This document shows, in pieces, positions 24,944-31,276 of a stretch of 40,857 nucleotides of DNA. The notes below the pieces were generated by a model. It saw nothing but the letters and a program-made list of their open reading frames with translations, made no database searches and was not told where the DNA came from. The number at the start of each line of letters is the position of its first letter. Positions within the stretch are counted from its first letter, which is position 1. The stretch is from Flaviaesturariibacter aridisoli. Its GTDB lineage: Bacteria > Bacteroidota > Bacteroidia > Chitinophagales > Chitinophagaceae. A program made the translations under genes and the position numbers. The stretch is taken from the NCBI RefSeq assembly GCF_004343705.1, contig NZ_SKFH01000084.1, positions 1-40,857 on the forward strand, in the 5' to 3' direction.

Positions 24944-25195
24944 TCATTGTATCCGCTTCGCTTTCGGCTTCCGCAGCTCCCAGAGCTCACCGAGGATCAC
25001 ACTAACGGCGACAGCGGTAAGAAACCAGGAGTTTTGCCGGCTGCCATTGGATGCTACCAGCCAGGCCATGGCGATAAGTACCAGGCTGCATCCGATCCGC
25101 ATGTAGGTCCGGGCAGGCCTTGTAATCCGCGACGTATAGTAGGCACCGCCGACCATTACGACAGCGAAAGCTACGACAAGGAGGATTTCATTCAT
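24944..25195 (-). CDS. Small integral membrane protein
   Basis: An 83-residue protein, almost wholly hydrophobic, with about three membrane segments (MNEILLVVAFAVVMVGGAYY; IGCSLVLIAMAWLVAS; WFLTAVAVSVILGELW) and a basic tail. No family recognised. It has its own terminator, and its start is 43 bp from the end of the next minus-strand gene, so it may be read from the same transcript as the secreted protein at 25239-25601. Function unknown. Confidence 0.7.
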   Translation of the reverse strand: MNEILLVVAFAVVMVGGAYYTSRITRPARTYMRIGCSLVLIAMAWLVASNGSRQNSWFLTAVAVSVILGELWELRKPKAKRIQ

Positions 25196-25238
25196 ATGGA
25201 GGTGGTTTTAATCCGGTAACAGAGAAGACGAACCGATC

Positions 25239-25601
25239 TCAAAGATTGCCCACTACAAAAGGCGCTTTTTTATTTCGGCAATTGCGCACGAATCCAAATT
25301 TCTGACCACTGAGCGAAGCACCGGCGTTTCCGGAAAACCCATCCGGTGTGTCCACAGAAAACTTCAGGTAGCTTAGGTGCCCTGATGCGTCGAATTTGCG
25401 CTGCAGGTAGCTGATCTTGAAATGCAGACTCGCCATGTTTTCCGCGATTCGATCCAGGTCCTTTTGACTCATCCGGTTGTGGAACAGAACCTTCACCTTT
25501 TTAGAGTCCTTGCAATTACTTTTGCTTTGGGCAAGAGCCGAAAGGGACAGGGTGCAAAAGGCCAGCACCAGAATGCGGCCTCTTGTTGCAAACTTTTTCA
25601 T
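25239..25601 (-). CDS. Small exported protein in a lower-GC patch
   Basis: A 120-residue protein with signal sequence (MKKFATRGRILVLAFCTLSL) and a mature part containing two Cys (CKDSKKVKV and FVRNCRNKKAP) and HFKISYLQRKFDASGHLSYL. No family recognised. Base composition is visibly lower in GC than the surroundings, as in the next gene, which suggests the two arrived together. Function unknown. Confidence 0.65.
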   Translation of the reverse strand: MKKFATRGRILVLAFCTLSLSALAQSKSNCKDSKKVKVLFHNRMSQKDLDRIAENMASLHFKISYLQRKFDASGHLSYLKFSVDTPDGFSGNAGASLSGQKFGFVRNCRNKKAPFVVGNL

Positions 25602-25678
25602 ACAGCTTTGGTTTTGATAAATTTAGAAATAAGCTCCGACAACTGAACAAATTAACGTCGAACTGGTCGTCGCGATCC

Positions 25679-26431
25679 TTAGTCCTTGCAGCAATAACAG
25701 CGAGTAGATTTAGCGGAGCAGCAAGAATAATAGCCATCCTTACAATGCACTTTACAGGTTTGATTGATACCCATATACTCTTCTTTAATTTCACAATCCG
25801 ATGAACCTGCCCCACCTGAAGTACACGATCCTTTCGAACAGATATTTTCAGCAAGGGGCGCGTTTTTCGCGAAATCCTCGGCCTCTTTACTAATCCCATT
25901 GCGGCCGGTAACATCTGCTGCAGCCAGGTAATTGAATGGATCCTGATAAGTGCTTTTTGCCAACGCATCCCCTTTCCAACCACCAGTCAGGTAGGATAGT
26001 CCGTAAGCAAGGAAAACGTCGCTGGCCAGGTTTTTTCCGATGATCTCGTTGTTTCTCAACCTTTCGATTTCTTTTTGCGTTTCCGCTTCATCTAGGCCGA
26101 ATACAAACACTTTTTCGAGTTGGTTGTCGATCAGGAAGACTACTCTTTGATCCTTATGAATAAAAATCGAGGCTTGCTTGCTGCTCAGTTCCGGAAAGGG
26201 TTGTGCCTTATCGGATGTCAACACAAATGCACGATCATAAAGGTTCGATGATGTCGTACTGAGCGTCAGGACAGCGGTATTGACCTTTGTTTGGTGCACT
26301 TGAACAGAGCCAGATAAAGACTCGTAAAACTGGTTGGAATAGAGAGCGCGAACTGCGTCAGTAATCTTGGTTTGGGCATGGGCATTTAGGAACACTACCA
26401 GTGCCAGAATAAAAAATAGGAAGCTTTTCAT
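25679..26431 (-). CDS. Exported protein with a cysteine-rich C-terminal tail
   Basis: A 250-residue protein starting at the ATG at 26429-26431, which gives a clean signal peptide (MKSFLFFILALVVFLNAHAQ); a longer open frame runs upstream but enters promoter-like DNA. The body (about 21-190) has no recognised domain. The last 55 residues carry ten Cys, ending in a compact motif with CKVHC, GYYSCCS and RCYCC that looks like a disulfide knot. Similar short Cys tails occur on small secreted Bacteroidota proteins of unknown role (memory, not search). A sample line (26041-26100) is 43 percent GC against 65 percent in neighbouring coding DNA, suggesting recent transfer. A secreted toxin, bacteriocin-like or adhesive role would be speculation. 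Confidence 0.75.
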   Translation of the reverse strand: MKSFLFFILALVVFLNAHAQTKITDAVRALYSNQFYESLSGSVQVHQTKVNTAVLTLSTTSSNLYDRAFVLTSDKAQPFPELSSKQASIFIHKDQRVVFLIDNQLEKVFVFGLDEAETQKEIERLRNNEIIGKNLASDVFLAYGLSYLTGGWKGDALAKSTYQDPFNYLAAADVTGRNGISKEAEDFAKNAPLAENICSKGSCTSGGAGSSDCEIKEEYMGINQTCKVHCKDGYYSCCSAKSTRCYCCKD

Positions 26432-26623
26432 GTTAAAAGTGTTTATTAGGTCCCTACTCTTTGAACCGGATTTTCGGGATGCTCCGTCCATGGCCATTGG
26501 AGCAACCAAGGTACTTTCCCCGGAAGGGCGTTTCCATGTGAAAAAACACAGAAAAAAATGTTTTTTTTCCCATCGCGGGGTGCCGGCCCCATCAGCGTCA
26601 GGCCCCGGAGGCCGCGCCGGCCG

Positions 26624-26631
26624 TACCTTTG
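26624..26631 (+). promoter_or_regulatory. TACCTTTG -7 box before the SCO gene
   Basis: A perfect TAnnTTTG match ending 4 nt before the ATG at 26636, implying a leaderless transcript. The 26432-26623 gap also holds A- and T-rich runs near 26540-26572 but no other clear signal. Confidence 0.6.
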
Positions 26632-26635
26632 CCGC

Positions 26636-27244
26636 ATGTCGCGCAAACGCCTTTTTTACGTGGGGTTCTTCTCCATACTGTTCCTCGGCTTCGTAGCCGC
26701 GCTGGCCATCGCCGTGCCCGATTTCTTCAAGAACCGCCTGCCACCGGTATCGGAAGTGCAACCCTTCTCCTTTATCAACCAGGACGGCCGGACGGTCACC
26801 GAAAAGGACATCGCCGGCAAAGTGACCGCGGTGAACTTCTTTTTCACCACCTGCAAGAGCGTTTGCCCCAAGATGAACAACAACCTGAAGCCGATCTACG
26901 AGGCGTTCAAAGGGGAAAAGGACTTCCTCCTGCTGTCGCATACCTCCGACCCCGGCCGCGACTCCGCCGCCACCCTGAAACGTTATGCCGATTCGATGGG
27001 CGTGAACACGCAGCAATGGATGTTTCTTACGGGCCGCAAAGACAGCCTGTACAAGGCCGCCCGCCTCAGCTACAAGATCGACGACCCCAACAACAGCGTG
27101 GCCAACATCGACGACGACTTCCTGCACACCCAGTTCGTGGCGCTGGTAGACCGCGACGGCAAAGTGCTGCACATCTACGACGGGCTGAAAACAAGTGAAT
27201 TGAAGGAAATGGAGGCAGAGATCCGTAAATTGCTGAAGAAATAA
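26636..27244 (+). CDS. SCO family copper-binding protein
   Basis: A 202-residue thioredoxin-fold protein of the SCO1/SenC group, which delivers copper to the CuA site of cytochrome c oxidase or acts as a thiol redox protein. Seen: N-terminal membrane anchor about 7-27, then VNFFFTTCKSVCPKMNNNL with the copper ligands Cys73 and Cys77, and the third ligand His164 in DDFLHTQFVALVDRDG. The start is supported by the adjacent -7 box and by the anchor. The Fur family gene begins 8 nt downstream on the same strand, so they form an operon; linked metal control is a reasonable inference. Confidence 0.92.
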   Translation: MSRKRLFYVGFFSILFLGFVAALAIAVPDFFKNRLPPVSEVQPFSFINQDGRTVTEKDIAGKVTAVNFFFTTCKSVCPKMNNNLKPIYEAFKGEKDFLLLSHTSDPGRDSAATLKRYADSMGVNTQQWMFLTGRKDSLYKAARLSYKIDDPNNSVANIDDDFLHTQFVALVDRDGKVLHIYDGLKTSELKEMEAEIRKLLKK

Positions 27245-27252
27245 AGCTGCCC

Positions 27253-27696
27253 ATGGGCGCCTCCACACACAAAGCAACAGAAGCCCGCATCGCCGAGATC
27301 CTGCGGCGCAAAACCCTCAGCATCACCGACAGCCGGAAGAAGATCCTGTCCATCTTCCTGGCGCACCCCGACGCGCTCGCACATGGCGACATTGAAAAAA
27401 AGGCCGGCGAGAAATTCGACCGCGTAACCGTATACCGCACGCTCCAGACTTTCGTGGATAAAGGCATCCTCCATACCATTCCCACCGCAGACAACTCAGT
27501 GCTCTATGCCCTGTGCAAGGACTGCGACGAAGGCCACCACCACGACGACCACGTGCATTTCATCTGCAACAACTGCCACAAAACCTACTGCCTCGACGGC
27601 GTGGTCACGCCGCGCATCAACCTGCACGAAGGCTACCGCGCCAGCTCGGTGCAGGTGCTTATGCACGGCATCTGCCGGGAGTGCAACCCGGGATGA
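27253..27696 (+). CDS. Fur family metal-responsive repressor
   Basis: A 147-residue Fur/Zur/PerR-type regulator. Seen: winged helix about 15-85 with DIEKKAGEKFDRVTVYRTLQ, a His-rich hinge EGHHHDDHVHF (His95-97, 100, 102), and two structural zinc pairs, Cys105/Cys108 (CNNC) and Cys141/Cys144 (CREC). Whether it senses iron, zinc or peroxide cannot be decided. It lies in an operon with the SCO copper protein, so it may control metal supply to respiration (inference). Its TGA stop is part of the first word of a GGGAAGT-type heptamer array. Confidence 0.9.
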   Translation: MGASTHKATEARIAEILRRKTLSITDSRKKILSIFLAHPDALAHGDIEKKAGEKFDRVTVYRTLQTFVDKGILHTIPTADNSVLYALCKDCDEGHHHDDHVHFICNNCHKTYCLDGVVTPRINLHEGYRASSVQVLMHGICRECNPG

Positions 27697-27728
27697 AGTG
27701 GGAAGTGGGAAGTGCGAAGTCGGAAGTA
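27692..27728. repeat. Heptamer array starting at the Fur gene stop codon
   Basis: In-phase words GATGAAG (27692, containing the TGA stop), TGGGAAG, TGGGAAG, TGCGAAG, TCGGAAG. The GGAAGT word type also occurs on the minus strand at 19328-19340 and at 21213-21240. The remaining gap to 27784 holds a small AAAGTACTTT palindrome. Confidence 0.75.
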
Positions 27729-27784
27729 GCTCGCCTTGCGGCACGCTTGCTCCGTGTACAAAGTACTTTCTTTGCTTCTCCGCG

Positions 27785-28465
27785 TTACAAACCGCGCTCC
27801 CGCGTAACGGGCCGCAGCGTCGTGTCGCCCGTTACCCGGAACACTTTCGTTTCGCTGTCGGGCGTGGCCACGAGCAGCTCGCGGCGATGGCGGTTGCGGG
27901 CCAGCAGCTCTCCCCCGGCGCGGGCCGCCAGGTCCCAGAAGTAGTAGGCGCGGCGCGCGGCGTTGTAGAGCCACACGTGGTAACTGCGCTGGCTCAGGCT
28001 GCTCTCCTGTGCGTTGAGCAGCACCAGGTCGGGGTGGCCGTCGAAGTTGACGTCTTCGGTGATAATGCGGCCGCCTTCCTCGAAGTCGCGGCTCACCCAG
28101 CGCTCCGTCAGGTCGAGCGTCGTATCGGTCTCCTGGAACAGGGGCACCGCAAAGCAGTTGCGGCTTTCGCCGGCGAGGATTGCTCCCAGCTGCTCGTTGC
28201 TGCAATGCAGCGTGCGGAGCGAGTCGAACTCAGCGCCGCGGTATACCAGCGATCCTTCCCACACGTCGCCGTTGACCGCCAGGCGCAGGTGCGCCTGCCG
28301 CGTCGGGCCGTCGCCGGTATAAGAAGCGGGCTGCACGCCGGCGGGCGGCTTTACCGGCCACTGTCCGAAAGGACGCTTCGGCTCACTGCTGCAGGAGCTG
28401 AAAAAGGTAAGGGCGATACCGGGCAATAAAACGGGATGAAAAAGAAGACGGCGCAAGGGTTTCAT
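27785..28465 (-). CDS. Lipoprotein with XAC2610-like / FG-GAP-like region
   Basis: A 226-residue predicted lipoprotein: N-terminal hydrophobic stretch and lipobox-like TFFSSC, then a region with DFEEGGRIITEDVNFDGHPD, LVLLNAQ and HVWLYNAARRAYYF. The NFDGHPDL segment resembles calcium-binding loops of FG-GAP repeats and of XAC2610-related proteins. Its Cys would be acylated by the lipoprotein pathway ending in Lnt. Function unknown. A terminator of the upstream S9 peptidase lies before it, so it is probably its own transcription unit. Confidence 0.72.
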   Translation of the reverse strand: MKPLRRLLFHPVLLPGIALTFFSSCSSEPKRPFGQWPVKPPAGVQPASYTGDGPTRQAHLRLAVNGDVWEGSLVYRGAEFDSLRTLHCSNEQLGAILAGESRNCFAVPLFQETDTTLDLTERWVSRDFEEGGRIITEDVNFDGHPDLVLLNAQESSLSQRSYHVWLYNAARRAYYFWDLAARAGGELLARNRHRRELLVATPDSETKVFRVTGDTTLRPVTRERGL

Positions 28466-28492
28466 GGAATGGAGTTGGAAGACAACAAAGTT

Positions 28493-28519
28493 CGAAAAAA
28501 GCCCCGACGGTCGGAGGCC
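28493..28519 (-). terminator. Possible terminator before the lipoprotein gene
   Basis: On the minus strand a GC-rich stem (GCCTCCGA/TCGGGGC, imperfect) is followed by TTTTTT. It would stop readthrough from the S9 peptidase gene. Confidence 0.5.
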
Positions 28520-28542
28520 AATTGTGTGTTAAAGGAGCCGCC

Positions 28543-28610
28543 CATCCCCTTACCCCTTCCCGAGAGGAAGGGGGATGAAACGACCCGATCGCAAGGGATC
28601 GGGTCGTTTC
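28543..28610. repeat. GC-rich palindromic repeat next to a 14-bp perfect hairpin
   Basis: CATCCCC and CCCCTTCC pair with GGAAGGGGGATG around CGAGA (28543-28577), a REP-like hairpin of the same style as those at 40245-40402. Immediately after, GAAACGACCCGATC (28577-28590) pairs perfectly with GATCGGGTCGTTTC (28597-28610). Together they lie 24 bp downstream of the S9 peptidase stop and probably act in termination or mRNA end protection. Confidence 0.7.
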
Positions 28611-28633
28611 ACAACAAAGGTCGGGTCCGGAAT

Positions 28634-31072
28634 TTAGAAGGTTTCTTTGGCCTTAGTGCCCCCTTCGGGGGTCAGGGGGCTTTTCACGTATTTCTCCAGC
28701 CAGGCATTCTGCTCCCACAGCAGGTGCAGCAGGTTTTCGCGGCCGCGGTAGCTGTGGGCCTCGTAGGGCAGCGACACGTAGCGCACGGTGCCGCCATGGC
28801 CCTTGATGGCGTTGTACAGCCGCTCGGAGTTGATGGGAAAGGTGCCGGGGTTGTCGTCGGAGTCGCCGTGAATGAGCAGCAGCGGCGTCTTGATGGCATC
28901 GGCATACGTAAACGGACTCATCTCGGTATAGAACTCGGGGGCCTGCCAGTAGGTGCGCTCTTCGTTCTGGAAACCGAAAGGCGTCAGCGTGCGGTTGTAG
29001 GCGCCGCTGCGGGCGATCCCGGCCTTGAACAGCTTTGTATGGGCCAGCAGGTTGGCGGTCATGAAAGCGCCGTAGCTGTGGCCGCCCACTGCCACGCGGG
29101 CCCGGTCGCCCACACCCATGTCGGCGAGCTTGTTGATGGCCGCCTCGGCATTCCACACGAGCTGCTGGCGGAAGTTGTCGTTGGGGCGCGCGCCGGTCCT
29201 GGCCACGATAGGCATCTCGGCGTTGTCGAGCACAGCGTAGCCCTGCGTCACCCAAAATACCGGCGAAGCCCAGGAAACGGTCGTAAAGCGGTACTGCGAG
29301 CCGCGCACCTGCGCGGCGTCGGCGGCCGACTGGTACTCGCGCGGGTAGGCCCATACGATCACGGGCAGCGGACCGTCTTTTTCCTTGTTGTACCCGGCGG
29401 GCAGGTACAGGTCGCCGGTGAGGTCCACGGAGTCGGCGCGCTGGTATTTGATCTTTTGCTTCGTCACGCCCTGCAGCCCGGGATACGGGTTGGCGAAGGC
29501 CGTGAGGGCTTTTTCGGAACCGGCCTTCAGGTCGCGGAGGTAGTAGTTGGGTGCCTGCTGCTGGCTTTCGCGGCGGGTGAGCAGGAGGCCTTTTTCGGCG
29601 TCGATAACATCGGCCACGTATTCGTACTGGCCTTCGGGGCAGCGCCACAGTACTTCCCGCTTGCCGGTCTGTAGCTCCAGGGTGGCCAGGAAGGGGCGAT
29701 CGCCCTGGGGCGAGGAACCAACGGGGTTGTTGTACAGCAGCTTCGTGCCGTTGGCGGTAAACAGCAGCACATTACGGCCCCAGGTGTTGCGGTGCAGCAC
29801 CGGCGACCCGGGATTGTTGTAGGCGTCGGTCTGGCTGAGGTCGTACAGCTTCGCCAGCGCGCCGCTGCCGGCATGGTACACGTCGATGCGGCTCAGCTGC
29901 TTCGAGCGCAGGCCTTCTTCCACCAGCGCCACGCTGCTGTTGCCCCAGGTGGCGCCGCGGTAGCGCATCTCTGTTTTAAACAATTCTTTCGGTGTGCCGC
30001 TGAAGGGCGCCGCCAGCGCATACACGGCGTCGTGGTGGGGCACTGCTTTGCGGATGAGGCCACTGTCGAGGGGCTGCGCCCAGGTGATGGTGGCGGGCTC
30101 GTCGTCGCGCCAGTCGAAGGCGCGGGGCACGTTCTGCGTGTTGTCGTAGCCGCTCGGCGTGCCTTCCGAGGAAGGCAGTTCAGCCAGCACCTTCACGGTC
30201 TTGCCCGCGCGGTCGGTGAGGGTAACGGCCGAGGGAAAGCCGCCGGCCGTTACGAGGTACGAAAAAGGCTTGCGGATCGTACGCATCATCAGGTAGTTTT
30301 TGTCGGGCGAGAGGCTGAACGACAGGTAACGCGCCGGGGCGCCCACTTTCGTTTCAACGCCGCCTTTCCACTGCGTCAGCTGCGCGGTGGCGTAGAAGTC
30401 GAACAGTTCCTCGTCGTACGGCGTTTTGATCAGGTCCTGGAAAGTGGCGCTGGGCGCCGCCTTGCCGAGGTTTTGCTGCACCGCCGGCCCGCGGGGCGTA
30501 ATCTTCTTTTTGGGTGCGGCCGTTGCGGGCTGCACCACGGCCTTGTACAGGATCGTGTTGTCGTCGGCCCAGGCGAAGGCGCTGCCCAGCGTGTTGTTGA
30601 CCGCCTGCTTGTTGATCTTCACCGCTTTTTGCGTTGCCACGTCCACCACGTAGAGGTCTACCCGGTTGGCGCTGATGGACAGGAAAGCCACCTTGGTCTG
30701 CGACGGGTTCCACTGGGCGGGGCCGGCGCTGAGGTCGGCGGGCAGCCCGCTCACGGCGTGCTCCTTGCCGCTGGCGAGGTGCTTGAGGCGAAAGCCGTTG
30801 CTGTAGGTCTGGCGCGTGGGCGAAAAATTATTGGGGTTGAGGCGGAGGCCCGCGATGCGCAGCTCCGGCTGACCGAGTTCTTCCACCGACGGGTAGGAAT
30901 TGCGCTCGGCGAGCAGCATCCATTGGGCTTTGTCGTCTACGGATACGCTGGGGGTCGGCTTTGCCAGCAGCAGGTCGGCGATGGCCTTGGGCGGAAGCTG
31001 GTAGGTAAGGCCGTCCTGGGCCTGCGCCAGCAGGGAGCCGCCCAGGAACAGGGTAAGGAGGATTTTCTTCAT
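28634..31072 (-). CDS. Exported S9 family prolyl oligopeptidase-type peptidase
   Basis: An 812-residue secreted serine peptidase. Seen: signal peptide about 1-18 (MKKILLTLFLGGSLLAQA), an N-terminal beta-propeller of about 520 residues, then an alpha/beta-hydrolase domain with the nucleophile in GGHSYGAF (Ser666), Asp739 in HGDSDDNPG and His773 in YEAHSYRG. This arrangement fits S9 peptidases related to glutamyl or dipeptidyl peptidases that digest short peptides in the periplasm. The ATG at 31070-31072 begins the signal peptide; the longer frame is not supported. The last residues (KSPLTPEGGTKAKETF) are encoded by a GC-rich intergenic-type repeat, so the C-terminal tail looks acquired. Confidence 0.92.
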   Translation of the reverse strand: MKKILLTLFLGGSLLAQAQDGLTYQLPPKAIADLLLAKPTPSVSVDDKAQWMLLAERNSYPSVEELGQPELRIAGLRLNPNNFSPTRQTYSNGFRLKHLASGKEHAVSGLPADLSAGPAQWNPSQTKVAFLSISANRVDLYVVDVATQKAVKINKQAVNNTLGSAFAWADDNTILYKAVVQPATAAPKKKITPRGPAVQQNLGKAAPSATFQDLIKTPYDEELFDFYATAQLTQWKGGVETKVGAPARYLSFSLSPDKNYLMMRTIRKPFSYLVTAGGFPSAVTLTDRAGKTVKVLAELPSSEGTPSGYDNTQNVPRAFDWRDDEPATITWAQPLDSGLIRKAVPHHDAVYALAAPFSGTPKELFKTEMRYRGATWGNSSVALVEEGLRSKQLSRIDVYHAGSGALAKLYDLSQTDAYNNPGSPVLHRNTWGRNVLLFTANGTKLLYNNPVGSSPQGDRPFLATLELQTGKREVLWRCPEGQYEYVADVIDAEKGLLLTRRESQQQAPNYYLRDLKAGSEKALTAFANPYPGLQGVTKQKIKYQRADSVDLTGDLYLPAGYNKEKDGPLPVIVWAYPREYQSAADAAQVRGSQYRFTTVSWASPVFWVTQGYAVLDNAEMPIVARTGARPNDNFRQQLVWNAEAAINKLADMGVGDRARVAVGGHSYGAFMTANLLAHTKLFKAGIARSGAYNRTLTPFGFQNEERTYWQAPEFYTEMSPFTYADAIKTPLLLIHGDSDDNPGTFPINSERLYNAIKGHGGTVRYVSLPYEAHSYRGRENLLHLLWEQNAWLEKYVKSPLTPEGGTKAKETF
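28658..28680. repeat. GC-rich palindrome inside the 3' end of the S9 peptidase gene
   Basis: GCCCCCTTCGGGGGTCAGGG (continuing GGC) contains nested complementary C and G runs. On the coding strand it encodes SPLTPEGG within the peptidase tail. This is the kind of element normally seen between genes. Confidence 0.6.
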
Positions 31073-31203
31073 GTGCAGGGATTGATGGGTAGCAAAATAC
31101 GAAATGTGCCGCTGTACCGGCAGCGGTTGCTTACAGCGAAAGCGCATACGCCTGCCGCAGTCCGCAGCAAGGAAAAAATGCGTTCCCGGCTGTCCCATCA
31201 ATA

Positions 31204-31276
31204 CGAACGCCGCTCCTCCGGAGCGGCGTTCGCTTATTAGCAGACCAGCAGATTGGCTCATTAGCAGATTTCATTA
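31204..31276. repeat. 13-bp hairpin plus octamer array at a T9SS gene stop codon
   Basis: CGAACGCCGCTCC (31204-31216) pairs perfectly with GGAGCGGCGTTCG (31220-31232) around a 3-nt loop: terminator-like, without a T-tract. Next come the in-phase octamers TTAGCAGA (31237), CCAGCAGA (31245), TTGGCTCA (31253), TTAGCAGA (31261) and the weaker TTTCATTA (31269), which includes the TAA stop of the minus-strand T9SS gene (31274-31276). Confidence 0.7.

Noticed and set aside
28436-31240. Long plus-strand open frames opposite the lipoprotein and S9 peptidase genes
   Set aside because: Antisense shadows of GC-rich coding DNA; the minus strand carries the full S9 catalytic triad.
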